A stretch of 64,000 bases of DNA from Robinsoniella peoriensis (GCF_000797495.1 NZ_JTGN01000004.1:186001-250000); one strand, 5' to 3'; positions 53,485-61,507 are shown, numbered from the stretch's first letter. The notes: generated by a model from the letters alone, not told the origin. A program made the numbers and translations.

Positions 53485-56196
53485 CTATTTTATCTCTTTC
53501 TTCCCCAGCCGCACATCCTCCATATAATCAGCCATTTCATCCGACATATGGTTAAACAGGTAATTCCGGCTGTTTTGCCGTTTCGCCAGACATTCATTTC
53601 GAATCTCATTATTCACGATTTCAATTTCCTCTTTCAGCCCCCTTGCAGAGAGCAGATTTCCACCTTGTCCCATGATAATTACCTGTTCCAGGCGATCAGA
53701 AGTAGCCACTGTCACATGATATTTTCTTCCGATCTCATGCACTACTTTCTCAATGTACTGATCTGCCGTCTCCGCTTCCTTCGTATAAACCACATGAATA
53801 TTGTTGTACAAAAGCACCTCTCCAATATTCCCTTCCACCTTATAAGCATCAAAAACCAGAATCAGAGTACACTTTTTATATCCCTGATAATTGCATAGTA
53901 TATCCATCAGTTTATTTCTGGCACTCTCAATATTGACTTCTGCCAGATCTTTGAGTTCATCCCATGAAAAAATGATATTATAGCCATCCACCAACAGATA
54001 CTCATCCTGCATATCCGGTTTCTGCCTGATCTTTACTTTGGTCTCGTCTTTATTTACAGAGGTACTGCGAAACGAGGAATCACTTCGTTCCCGTTTAATC
54101 GGTCCAAATGTCCTGACAAAGATTTCCTCTAATTCTTTTTCACTTTGCCAGCCCCCCGACTCCCCCGGCACAGACGATGAGGATAGCGCTTCTGAAATAC
54201 CTCTTTTCACCTCCACCTCCGGTAAGGATAATCCGCTTTCCACATGCATATATTCCTGCACCTGATCCCACTTAACCACAAAGCCTGCCCCATGAGAGCA
54301 GAAAACAGACCCGGTAGGATTATCCAGATCATGTTCAGAATCATACCCAATTGCTTCTATTACTTCATCTGCATTATGGCAGGGCGCATATCCTTTAAAT
54401 GTACAGAACAACCTGCCTCTTCCTTTGGTATATGCGATTACCTCCGTCTGATAATCCCTCATAGTCACTACCGGCGCAGTTCCCGAAAGTACAGACATTT
54501 CCCCTTCCATCAGAGGCGATCCAAAGGTTCCGTGCATTTTCTGCATATCCGCTAATGCCCTTCCAATCATTTCCGCCGGGACTTCTAAACGATATTCATA
54601 GTACGGTTCCAGCAAAATACTTTTTGCTTTCTTTAACCCCTGTCTGACAGCCCGATAAGTCGCCTGTCTGAAATCTCCGCCTTCCGTATGCTTTTGGTGC
54701 GCCCGTCCTGTAACTACCGTAAGCTTCATATCTGTAATGGGTGATCCTGTCAGTACTCCTAAATGCTCCTTTTCCTCCAGATGTGTCAAAATCAATCTCT
54801 GCCAGTTCCGATCCAATATATCTTCACTGCAGGCAGACGAAAACTGTAAACCGCTTCCCGCCTCCAAAGGCTCCATCAGTAAATGAACTTCCGCATAGTG
54901 GCGAAGGGGTTCAAAATGCCCCACCCCTTCTATCGCTTCCTGTATGGTCTCTTTATATAAAATATTTCCGGTACCAAATTCAACCGCAACGCCAAACCGT
55001 TCCAAAATCAGTCTTTTTAAAATCTCGATCTGCACTTCTCCCATCAACTGGGCATGAATCTCATTTAGCTGTTCATTCCATACAATATGCAGCAGCGGAT
55101 CTTCTTCTTCCATCTGTCGCAGCTGCAAAAGCATACGGTGTACGTCACACTCCGGCGGAAGCTGAATCTGATAGGTCAGAACCGGTTCTAAAACCGGGAT
55201 CTCAGATGCTGCTTCTATCCCCAGTCCTTCGCCGGGATAAGTTTTACTAAGGCCTGTAACTGCACACACACTTCCTGCCTTAGCCTCATTTACCATCTCA
55301 TATCTGCTCCCGGAATAAATACGGATCTGATCTGCCTTTTCCTCCCAATATTCAGATTCTTCCCCGGTTCCTCTTTCAGCAGTACTCCCCGAACCATTAG
55401 ACAGAAGAGTTTTCACTTTCAGGCTTCCTCCCGTAATTTTCATATATGTCAGCCGGCTTCCCTGGTCATCTCTCGCAATCTTATAAACTTTTGCCCCAAA
55501 CTCTTCCGGAAATACCTTAGGTTTCATATATGTTTCAATCCCTTTTAGAAATTCTTCAACACCGGTAAGTTTTAGTGCAGATCCAAAGAAACAGGGGAAC
55601 ACTTTTCTTGCCATTATTAATCTGATAATATCTTCCGTCTCTAGCAATCCCGTTTCCAGATACCGTTCCAGGGATGTCTCGTCGCACATTGCAAGATTTT
55701 CCATAAAGTCATCCCGGTTCTGCTCTGTTCCAAAATCGGTACACCCTTCATCCAGCCTTTTTTTCAATTCTGCCATTAGTGCTTCTTTATCCGTTCCATT
55801 CTGGTCCATTTTATTTACAAACAAAACCATAGGAATCTGATAGCGTGCCAGCAGCCTCCATAACGTCTGGGTATGCCCCTGAACTCCATCAGCCCCATTT
55901 ATAACAAGGATTGCATAATCCAGTACCTGAAGCGTACGCTCCATTTCCGCTGAAAAATCCACATGCCCGGGGGTATCCAAAAGAGTCACCTGTGTTTCTC
56001 CCAAAGTAAATACTGCCTGTTTGGAAAAAATGGTAATCCCCCTTTCCCGTTCCAGTTCATAGGTATCTAAAAATGCGTTCCCATAGTCTACTCTTCCCAA
56101 TTTCCTTATACTGCCGCTCAGATACAGCATACTCTCAGACAACGTTGTCTTGCCTGCATCTACATGGGCTAAAATTCCTATTACTAATTTTTTCAT
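53485..56196 (-). CDS. TetM/TetO-like ribosomal GTPase fused to a Rae1/YacP-like NYN nuclease
   Basis: This protein has about 903 residues. The first 650-700 residues match ribosomal protection GTPases: G1 GILAHVDAGKTTLSE, switch RERGITIFS, G3 LLDTPGHVDF, G4 FVNKMDQNG, then EF-G-like domains II-V (GSVCAVTGLSKTYPGEGLG, PVLTYQIQLP, LEPYYEYRLEVPAE). After an acidic/Ser linker, residues about 729-870 form a NYN/PIN-like domain (LLVDGYNIIFSW, LILVFDAYKVEG, ETADQYIEKVV, TVATSDRLEQ) whose acidic residues match the YacP/Rae1 mRNA endonuclease family. The ATG at 56196 is chosen for its family-like N-terminus; ATG at 56202 or GTG at 56208 are alternatives. A hairpin separates it from the GNAT gene. Confidence 0.9.
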   Translation of the reverse strand: MKKLVIGILAHVDAGKTTLSESMLYLSGSIRKLGRVDYGNAFLDTYELERERGITIFSKQAVFTLGETQVTLLDTPGHVDFSAEMERTLQVLDYAILVINGADGVQGHTQTLWRLLARYQIPMVLFVNKMDQNGTDKEALMAELKKRLDEGCTDFGTEQNRDDFMENLAMCDETSLERYLETGLLETEDIIRLIMARKVFPCFFGSALKLTGVEEFLKGIETYMKPKVFPEEFGAKVYKIARDDQGSRLTYMKITGGSLKVKTLLSNGSGSTAERGTGEESEYWEEKADQIRIYSGSRYEMVNEAKAGSVCAVTGLSKTYPGEGLGIEAASEIPVLEPVLTYQIQLPPECDVHRMLLQLRQMEEEDPLLHIVWNEQLNEIHAQLMGEVQIEILKRLILERFGVAVEFGTGNILYKETIQEAIEGVGHFEPLRHYAEVHLLMEPLEAGSGLQFSSACSEDILDRNWQRLILTHLEEKEHLGVLTGSPITDMKLTVVTGRAHQKHTEGGDFRQATYRAVRQGLKKAKSILLEPYYEYRLEVPAEMIGRALADMQKMHGTFGSPLMEGEMSVLSGTAPVVTMRDYQTEVIAYTKGRGRLFCTFKGYAPCHNADEVIEAIGYDSEHDLDNPTGSVFCSHGAGFVVKWDQVQEYMHVESGLSLPEVEVKRGISEALSSSSVPGESGGWQSEKELEEIFVRTFGPIKRERSDSSFRSTSVNKDETKVKIRQKPDMQDEYLLVDGYNIIFSWDELKDLAEVNIESARNKLMDILCNYQGYKKCTLILVFDAYKVEGNIGEVLLYNNIHVVYTKEAETADQYIEKVVHEIGRKYHVTVATSDRLEQVIIMGQGGNLLSARGLKEEIEIVNNEIRNECLAKRQNSRNYLFNHMSDEMADYMEDVRLGKKEIK

Positions 56197-56333
56197 TTGC
56201 ATTCTCACTTATATCATATTACTTTATTTTCATTCGTTATATCCGGAATTAACATGAAACCGAATAAAAATATTATAACATTCCTGTCCGCTGATGACTA
56301 TTATAAAGTAAAATAAAATGTTGAGAACCGTTT

Positions 56334-56363
56334 AAAGCCCCTCCGCTATTCGGAGAGGCCTTT
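56334..56363 (-). terminator. Hairpin between the GNAT and GTPase-NYN genes
   Basis: On the minus strand AAAGGCCTCTCCG / CGGAGGGGCTTT forms a GC-rich stem with a 5-base loop and a weak TTTAAA tail. It may terminate or attenuate transcription from the GNAT gene. TATAAT-like boxes (rightmost near 56299) downstream of it suggest the GTPase gene also has its own promoter. Confidence 0.55.
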
Positions 56364-56413
56364 ATCTGCTGCAGCGATTTCCCTGCAAAATGTCTGTAAC
56401 CTTTTATTGAGGT

Positions 56414-57379
56414 CTACCTCATAACCAACAGACGTTCATCAATTCTTCTAGCATAACTATAAGTATAATTTTCAAAATATTTCCCCCAGAACCTTAATGC
56501 TGCAGGATTCATTGTTTCACAATCAACGCCAAGATATGTCTTACCTTCACTTTCACATATCTGGCATAGATATTCCAATAACTGTTGTGCCACGCCATAT
56601 TTTCTATAATTTTTTTCCACATAGGCACCACATATATTAGATATGGACGGATGTTCTGATAAAAAAGTTTCCCCCACATCGTCCAGAGCCATATAACCAA
56701 TAATTTTCCGGTCTTTTTCAGCAGCAAAGATTCTGACATGATCTTCGTAAAACCATTCAGAATTTTCATCTGTACTTTTCCAAAAAAACGTGGGGGCTTT
56801 ACGAAGATGGTGTATCAGCCCCATTTTCAGTGGCTCTGCTAATCGTTTATCTCTGCCTGTTAGCTCTCTGCATTTTAATTCCCTATCTGCTTTTTCCACA
56901 ATTTTTCTGTCAGACAGCCTAAGCATTGCATCCGCACATCTTATACCAAACCCATTCATAATAAGACTTCTGCCGGCTTCGTCATCGTGTGCATATCTGC
57001 TCAAAGCAAATCCACAGATCCCGTTTTGGACGATCTCTTCTGCTGCCTCTGCAAATAAAAGAGATGCCAGTCTGCCTCTGTCCGTTCCTGAAAACGCACT
57101 TCCTCCAATTGGTGAAAATACCCCTCTCACATTTCCAAAAGCTCCTTCTATCGGGCCTGTGAAGGCCAAATAGCCGATTAGAGTATTGTCCAGAATTGCG
57201 GCTTTTCCAAGTCTGTTTTGGAATAATACTTCAATGGTATGGCTAATCTTATCCCTAAAATCATCCTGTATTAATAATCTACAACTCCTGAGCTCCTGCT
57301 CATATTCATTTACAGCAAGTGCAACCGCACCTTTCAGATATCTATTCTCTAAATCTTTTAATTCTATCACCTCCGCCAC
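56414..57379 (-). CDS. GNAT family acetyltransferase, two-domain
   Basis: This 321-residue protein's C-terminal half is a clear GNAT domain with IIGYMALDDVGETF, SNICGAYVEKNYRKYGVAQQLLEYL (acetyl-CoA loop within YRKYGVA) and YLGVDCETMNPAALRFWGKYF. The N-terminal half looks like a degenerate second GNAT fold (AILDNTLIGYLAFTGPIEGA, RGRLASLLFAEAAEE). The start is GTG at 57379, 8 bases after the rsgA stop, within overlapping GGAGG sequences, so translation is probably coupled to rsgA. Whether it modifies a ribosomal protein, a drug or a metabolite is unknown. Confidence 0.82.
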   Translation of the reverse strand: MAEVIELKDLENRYLKGAVALAVNEYEQELRSCRLLIQDDFRDKISHTIEVLFQNRLGKAAILDNTLIGYLAFTGPIEGAFGNVRGVFSPIGGSAFSGTDRGRLASLLFAEAAEEIVQNGICGFALSRYAHDDEAGRSLIMNGFGIRCADAMLRLSDRKIVEKADRELKCRELTGRDKRLAEPLKMGLIHHLRKAPTFFWKSTDENSEWFYEDHVRIFAAEKDRKIIGYMALDDVGETFLSEHPSISNICGAYVEKNYRKYGVAQQLLEYLCQICESEGKTYLGVDCETMNPAALRFWGKYFENYTYSYARRIDERLLVMR

Positions 57380-57387
57380 CTCCTATG

Positions 57388-58386
57388 CTATCTTTGATTT
57401 TTATTCTTATTCTTTTTCATTTTACCGGATCTTGTACTGCTTTTTCCTCTCCATGAATTATTTTCCTCATTCAGGGTGCAATACAATTCCCACCTGGATT
57501 TTGACAGTGTCTGATTCTGAATAGCCCCTATGATAGCACAGCCAGGTTCCGTCATATGTCTGCAATCAGAAAAACGGCATTGGCTGATAAGTTCTGATAT
57601 ATCCGTAAATGTGTTTTCTAACCCTTCATTCACCTCACACATCCCCAGTTCTCTTATCCCTGGAGAATCTATGATTGTCACCCCCGATGGAAGGGTAATT
57701 AACTGTCTATGTGTGGTAGTGTGGTGTCCTTTCGAATCTGATTCACGTATTTCACTAACCTTCATAATGTTTTTTCCAGTAATTGCATTTATCAAAGTTG
57801 ATTTTCCAACCCCGGAAGATCCTGCTAAAACAATCGTTCTGCCTTCTTGCAAGTATGCGTCTAGGCAGTCCATCCCTTCTCCTGTCAGTGCGCTGACTGC
57901 GCATACATCTACATTTTCTGAGATGCAGCTCACTTCTCTCACATATTTTTCTTTGTCTTCACAGAGATCTGCTTTAGATAGGATCACAACCGGCATGGCT
58001 CCGCCCTGCAAGGTTACCGTAATATATCTTGTGATGCGATTAAGATTGTAATCTTTATTCAATGAAACAACGATGAATACGAAATCAAAATTTGCAGCTA
58101 ATATTTGTTCTTTCATATTTTTAACAAATCCTGCTGCATGTCCTGACTGGTCTGGCCGCTTCAAAATGCTTTTTCTCTCAAGGACTTCTCTGATCAAAGA
58201 AACTCCATAAGGATTATGTTCAAACATAACATAATCACCAATTGCCGGAAGCTCCCTATCCTCTTTATAAAACGTGCCCTTTAACTGGGCATTTACAATT
58301 CCATCTTTAGATTCGATTGTATAGATTTTACGTTGGACCTCACAGATCCGGCCCTTAATAATACTTTCTTTTTTAACTATTTTCAA
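57388..58386 (-). CDS. rsgA: Ribosome small-subunit-dependent GTPase A
   Basis: This 332-residue circularly permuted GTPase helps mature the 30S subunit. An N-terminal OB domain (RICEVQRKIYTIES) is followed by permuted motifs G4 VILSKADLC, G1 VLAGSSGVGKSTLINAI, G3 IIDSPGIRELG and a zinc-binding C-terminal motif CRFSDCRHMTEPGCAI. A very basic tail ends it. GGAGG precedes the ATG. A leader ORF and a strong terminator lie upstream, an unusual arrangement for rsgA, and a GNAT gene follows 8 bases later. Many genomes carry a housekeeping rsgA elsewhere, so this may be a specialised copy. Confidence 0.92.
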   Translation of the reverse strand: MKIVKKESIIKGRICEVQRKIYTIESKDGIVNAQLKGTFYKEDRELPAIGDYVMFEHNPYGVSLIREVLERKSILKRPDQSGHAAGFVKNMKEQILAANFDFVFIVVSLNKDYNLNRITRYITVTLQGGAMPVVILSKADLCEDKEKYVREVSCISENVDVCAVSALTGEGMDCLDAYLQEGRTIVLAGSSGVGKSTLINAITGKNIMKVSEIRESDSKGHHTTTHRQLITLPSGVTIIDSPGIRELGMCEVNEGLENTFTDISELISQCRFSDCRHMTEPGCAIIGAIQNQTLSKSRWELYCTLNEENNSWRGKSSTRSGKMKKNKNKNQR

Positions 58387-58410
58387 ATTATTTCCTCCAA
58401 TTTTGGGTAC

Positions 58411-58434
58411 AAAAAAACTTGCCCATTGGCAAGT
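58411..58434 (-). terminator. Attenuator terminator upstream of rsgA
   Basis: On the minus strand ACTTGCC / GGCAAGT forms a 7-bp perfect stem with a 4-base loop followed by seven T residues. It ends 25 bases before the rsgA start. It lies inside the transcript made from the promoter at 58591-58619, so read-through must be regulated for rsgA to be expressed. Confidence 0.88.
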
Positions 58435-58439
58435 CTGTT

Positions 58440-58500
58440 TTATACAGTATTTACGAAAGGGTTACACGCACACATCAGTCTTAGACTCTGTGTACACAGT
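58440..58500 (-). promoter_or_regulatory. Candidate antiterminator/leader stem-loop region
   Basis: Between the leader ORF and the terminator, minus strand ACACA-GAGTCT and AGACT-GATGTGT can pair as an interrupted hairpin. The AGTCT of its left arm is also complementary to AGACT at the base of the terminator stem, so the two foldings could compete. This is a paper prediction only. Confidence 0.45.
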
Positions 58501-58506
58501 ATTAAA

Positions 58507-58539
58507 TTAATTACAAATCACCATTTCCAGTTTTTTCAT
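58507..58539 (-). CDS. Ten-residue leader peptide upstream of rsgA
   Basis: This short ORF encodes MKKLEMVICN and stops with TAA. It has an AAAGGAG site 10 bases before its ATG and lies about 45 nt into the transcript. Its stop is about 70 bases upstream of the attenuator terminator. Layout (strong ribosome binding site, very short ORF, alternate stems, terminator, resistance or ribosome gene) matches the translational/transcriptional attenuators known for erm, tet(M) and ABC-F genes. Ribosome stalling on this ORF is inferred. Confidence 0.7.
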   Translation of the reverse strand: MKKLEMVICN

Positions 58540-58590
58540 AATACATTCACTCCTTTCGAATATCAAAATCGGGTTATTATTTGCCCCTAT

Positions 58591-58619
58591 AGTTTAATTC
58601 ACAATGGGTATTTTGTCAA
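58591..58619 (-). promoter_or_regulatory. rsgA leader promoter
   Basis: On the minus strand TTGACA (58614-58619), a 17-base spacer and TAAACT (58591-58596). Just upstream a 15-bp unit TTCTCTTTAAAAAGG is repeated exactly in tandem (plus strand 58623-58652), possibly an UP-element-like or regulator site. Confidence 0.8.
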
Positions 58620-58665
58620 TAGTTCTCTTTAAAAAGGTTCTCTTTAAAAAGGATAGGCAAAAGTG

Positions 58666-58831
58666 CTAGAGCTTGTTTGAAAATTCATTCCTGCCATCTG
58701 CACGCCCCACTTTGCGGCATATTTGCCCCGAATTCAGGTTACGTAGCCCGCTACGCGCCCTTCATCCGGGACAAATCTCCCACAAACTGTGACGCACAGC
58801 TGCCAGAAAGCAATTTTAAAACACGCTCTAG
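58666..58831. repeat. Family A palindromic element, full copy 3 (inverted)
   Basis: 166 bp, CTAGAGCTTGTTT to AAACACGCTCTAG, nearly identical to the 19825-19990 copy but in the opposite orientation. It starts 5 bases after the ABC permease stop and ends just before the tandem repeat upstream of the rsgA promoter. Confidence 0.9.
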
Positions 58832-58835
58832 CATT

Positions 58836-59603
58836 CTAAATTTCCTGTGATTTGAACAGTCTGACAGCGCTCCAGATACATACCAAAACAAATACAATCG
58901 CTACCAGTATCTGACCAGCTACTCCCTGAACAGTAACAATACCAGAGACTGCGCCTGCCGATGCCAAAAGCAATCTCCCCGGCATTAGTCCCCCAATGGC
59001 TGGAAGGTAAGCAGAAGCGATCAGGAGTAAATATCCTCCAAACGCAAAGATTGCAGAGCTCACCGCCGTTTTTGCTATGGAACTTGCCAATATCGTAACC
59101 GCAAGCAAAACAATAGCAAACATTAGATATAAGGCAGCACTAATGAATACATCCCATAGCCGGCCTGCAATGCCAAACAGGTAATAGGTATACCCCCAGC
59201 ATAATAGTAATGCCGGTAAAAAAGCTGCCACAACTATTAAGACAGCCGCACAGTATTTTGCAATAATAAAATGTGCCGGGGGGAGATTTTTCGTGAGCGT
59301 TAATGCTGCTGTTTTACTGATTTTTTCACCGGAGACAGCACTCATGAATAATAAGAGAATGGATATTCCTCCTATCTGTGCCAGGTTATTATAAAATTGG
59401 CCCCAGCTATCCGTCCACACAGGTTCCGTTACGAGTATTGGAGCTTCACTTCCCATGGCAAGGCTGATAATTTCCCGCATATAGCGCGCTAAAATCGGAC
59501 TTGCCATTCCAAATAACATAAAAATACCCATCAGAATGTAGATCTTTTTGGTACGATGTCCTTCAATCAATTCTTTTCTATAAAAGGTTATAAAACTACT
59601 CAT
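58836..59603 (-). CDS. ABC-2 type transporter permease
   Basis: This 255-residue protein has six transmembrane segments: FITFYRKELIEGHRTKKIYIL at the cytoplasmic N-terminus, AVSGEKISKTAALTLTKNLP and a hydrophobic C-terminal half. It resembles the permeases of NatAB/bacitracin-type exporters. Its start overlaps the ATPase gene by 8 bases. A family A palindrome follows its stop directly. Confidence 0.88.
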   Translation of the reverse strand: MSSFITFYRKELIEGHRTKKIYILMGIFMLFGMASPILARYMREIISLAMGSEAPILVTEPVWTDSWGQFYNNLAQIGGISILLLFMSAVSGEKISKTAALTLTKNLPPAHFIIAKYCAAVLIVVAAFLPALLLCWGYTYYLFGIAGRLWDVFISAALYLMFAIVLLAVTILASSIAKTAVSSAIFAFGGYLLLIASAYLPAIGGLMPGRLLLASAGAVSGIVTVQGVAGQILVAIVFVLVCIWSAVRLFKSQEI

Positions 59604-60516
59604 TCGATGTCACCTCCATAAAAATATTCTCCAGTGTGGGTGCTGAAACCTGGTATTTCTCTAAAACTGCCTGGGATTCTAACAACATGTGAGGGAGTAT
59701 TTTTCCTAGCATCTGCATATCAGATGCATAAAGCTTTAACTCAAAATTATTGCATTTTTCATATAGAACATCTTTGCAATTAGAAAAAATCTTCATCATT
59801 CGTTCGCAATCCTCCTCCGTGTAGAATTTAATCTGTGCCGATTTTCCCGCATATTTTTTCTTTATTTTTCCCATTGAACCGGCCTCAACAATCTTTCCAT
59901 GGTCCATAATAATTGCATAATCACAGGTGGACTCCACATCAGCAAGGATATGCGTGGAGAAAAACACGGTCACACTTCCTTGTAAGGAACGAATAATTTC
60001 CATCACTTCATATCTGCCAATAGGATCGAGGGCACTGATTGGCTCATCTAAGAAGATAGTTTTCGGAGAATTCATAAGTGCCTGGGCTATTCCAAGGCGT
60101 TGCTTCATCCCCCTTGAATATCCGGATATTGCTTTTTTTGTATATTGTAATCCAACCTTTTCTAATAGGTATTTTGTCCGCATCCCACGCTGTTTCGCAC
60201 TCATTCCATACAGTCTGCCACAAAAATCCAGATATTCATGTGCCGCAAGATAACTATAAAAGCTGGGTACATCCGGTAAATAGCTGATATCAGAATTGCT
60301 ATTTTCTCCATAAACCCGTTCTCTGCCGTGAAGGATAATTTTTCCTGAGGTGGGACGTGCCAACCCAACCAGCATTCTGATGGTAGTTGTTTTTCCGGCT
60401 CCGTTTCTTCCTAAAAATCCACAGACCGAACCCTGTGGAATATTTAAACAGAGGTTATCCACTGCATGAAAATCCTTGTACTGCTTGGTTAAACCAATTG
60501 TTGTAATGGCGTCCAT
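59596..60516 (-). CDS. ABC transporter ATP-binding protein
   Basis: This protein has 306 residues. Walker A GFLGRNGAGKTTTIRML, signature YSRGMKQRLGIAQALM, Walker B TIFLDEPISALDP and switch FFSTHILADVE are all intact. The C-terminal extension ends PTLENIFMEVTSNE, as in NatA/CcmA-type exporters. The ATG at 60516 has AAAGGAG upstream; the longer frame would overlap the preceding small gene. It is in an operon with the PLDc_N-type protein and the permease, under probable TetR control. Confidence 0.92.
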   Translation of the reverse strand: MDAITTIGLTKQYKDFHAVDNLCLNIPQGSVCGFLGRNGAGKTTTIRMLVGLARPTSGKIILHGRERVYGENSNSDISYLPDVPSFYSYLAAHEYLDFCGRLYGMSAKQRGMRTKYLLEKVGLQYTKKAISGYSRGMKQRLGIAQALMNSPKTIFLDEPISALDPIGRYEVMEIIRSLQGSVTVFFSTHILADVESTCDYAIIMDHGKIVEAGSMGKIKKKYAGKSAQIKFYTEEDCERMMKIFSNCKDVLYEKCNNFELKLYASDMQMLGKILPHMLLESQAVLEKYQVSAPTLENIFMEVTSNE

Positions 60517-60520
60517 ACAA

Positions 60521-60763
60521 TTACTCCTTTCCATCCGATGCATCTTCATCCAATTGCTTTGCTCCCAATGCAAAATAAATTACCGGGCCAATCAGGCTTA
60601 CCGCAATAACAACAATCATCCATATAAGCTTTTTATCAAAAGATGCGTTTTTTCGCAGAATACTGATTAGTGACACAATCATTAATACACCTTGCAGTAA
60701 AATAATGGGAACAAGTATCGGAATTAAATTCTTGATTTGTTCCATCGTGAGTTGAATCCCCAT
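60521..60763 (-). CDS. Small membrane protein with a PLDc_N domain
   Basis: 80 residues with two transmembrane helices (LIPILVPIILLQGVLMIVSL and LIWMIVVIAVSLIGPVIYFA). It has the PLDc_N pattern in which a short loop separates the helices, and ends with an acidic tail. GGAG precedes the ATG. Such proteins commonly sit beside NatA-type ATPases in Firmicutes. It is the first gene of the exporter operon, 4 bases before the ATPase gene; function unknown. Confidence 0.85.
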   Translation of the reverse strand: MGIQLTMEQIKNLIPILVPIILLQGVLMIVSLISILRKNASFDKKLIWMIVVIAVSLIGPVIYFALGAKQLDEDASDGKE

Positions 60764-60784
60764 AAAATCATCTCCTTTATTACC

Positions 60785-60800
60785 GACAACTTGTCAGTTA
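60785..60800 (-). promoter_or_regulatory. Candidate TetR operator before the ABC operon
   Basis: The minus strand reads AACTGACAAGTTGTCGGT, containing the perfect palindrome GACAA-G-TTGTC (60785-60795). A near-identical motif lies upstream of the TetR gene itself (61491-61506). The shared sequence AACTGACAA-N2-TGTC is the likely operator. Confidence 0.6.
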
Positions 60801-60805
60801 GTTAT

Positions 60806-60845
60806 CAAAATAATATCAACGACACCATAAAGTATCGTTGATATT
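60806..60845 (-). terminator. Terminator of the TetR gene
   Basis: An 11-bp perfect stem AATATCAACGA / TCGTTGATATT (60835-60845 and 60812-60822) with a 12-base loop begins inside the TetR stop codon and is followed by ATTTTG on the minus strand. Confidence 0.75.
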
Positions 60846-61458
60846 AGAATGTATTTTCTTTGCAGCCTAATACTTTCTCTAGCAGCTGATTGAAAACAGT
60901 TAAATACTTTTTGGCAGCCTCCATATCCTCTGCATAAAAATCCCTGCTGTTTAAAGTAAACAGATAAGATGTTATTAAAAAAACGGAGACTTCTTTGGGA
61001 TGATCTACAGAAAAAACCCCAGAGTTATTACCCTGAACTAAAATGGACTCAAAATACTCCGCCATAGTTTCCGCAGACTTTCGCAAAATCTGATCTATCA
61101 TATAAGTATTTTCGGGCATCCGGACTGCTTCTTGTAAAGAACGGTTTTCTCTTGTATTAGCTGATTCAGGAATAATCGTCGCACTAAAAAATAGTTTTAC
61201 TTTTTCTACCGGACTTAACGTATTGTCAAATGTTATTTTACGCAGTGACATATTTACAGCTGCAGCTTCTACTTCAACAATATGCTTTAAAATATCCTCC
61301 TTAGACCTAAAGTGATAATAAAGCAATCCACGGGAAATTTTCAGATCATCTACGATATCCTGCGTCGTAACATTTGTAAAACCTTTTATCAAAAACAAAT
61401 TTTTAGCTGACTGGATAATTTCTGCCCTGCGAACTTCCGGTTCCTTCACCTGTCTCAT
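60844..61458 (-). CDS. TetR family transcriptional repressor
   Basis: This 204-residue protein has an N-terminal TetR helix-turn-helix (about residues 8-55: RRAEIIQSAKNLFLIKGFTN, TTQDIVDDLKISRGLLYYHF) and an all-helical ligand-binding domain after it. AAGGAGG precedes the ATG at 61458. It lies directly upstream of the ABC exporter operon and matching palindromes occur before both transcription units, so it probably represses itself and the exporter until a ligand binds. Confidence 0.92.
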   Translation of the reverse strand: MRQVKEPEVRRAEIIQSAKNLFLIKGFTNVTTQDIVDDLKISRGLLYYHFRSKEDILKHIVEVEAAAVNMSLRKITFDNTLSPVEKVKLFFSATIIPESANTRENRSLQEAVRMPENTYMIDQILRKSAETMAEYFESILVQGNNSGVFSVDHPKEVSVFLITSYLFTLNSRDFYAEDMEAAKKYLTVFNQLLEKVLGCKENTF

Positions 61459-61489
61459 AATTATCCTCCTTAATTTATTATAGAATAAC

Positions 61490-61507
61490 ACGCAACTGAC
61501 AAACTGT
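61490..61507. promoter_or_regulatory. Candidate TetR autoregulatory operator
   Basis: The plus strand reads AACTGACAAACTGTCAA, with dyad TGACA-AAC-TGTCA. It matches the motif at 60785-60800. It lies about 35 bases upstream of the TetR start codon. Confidence 0.6.

Noticed and set aside
53485..56196. Acquired tetracycline-resistance gene
   Set aside because: No mobile element flanks it, it is fused to a NYN domain, and it sits beside rsgA; a resident translation factor is more likely, although a resistance role cannot be excluded.
58400..58600. T-box or metabolite riboswitch upstream of rsgA
   Set aside because: No T-box core sequence or known aptamer motif is visible; the short ORF with ribosome binding site fits a translation-coupled attenuator better.
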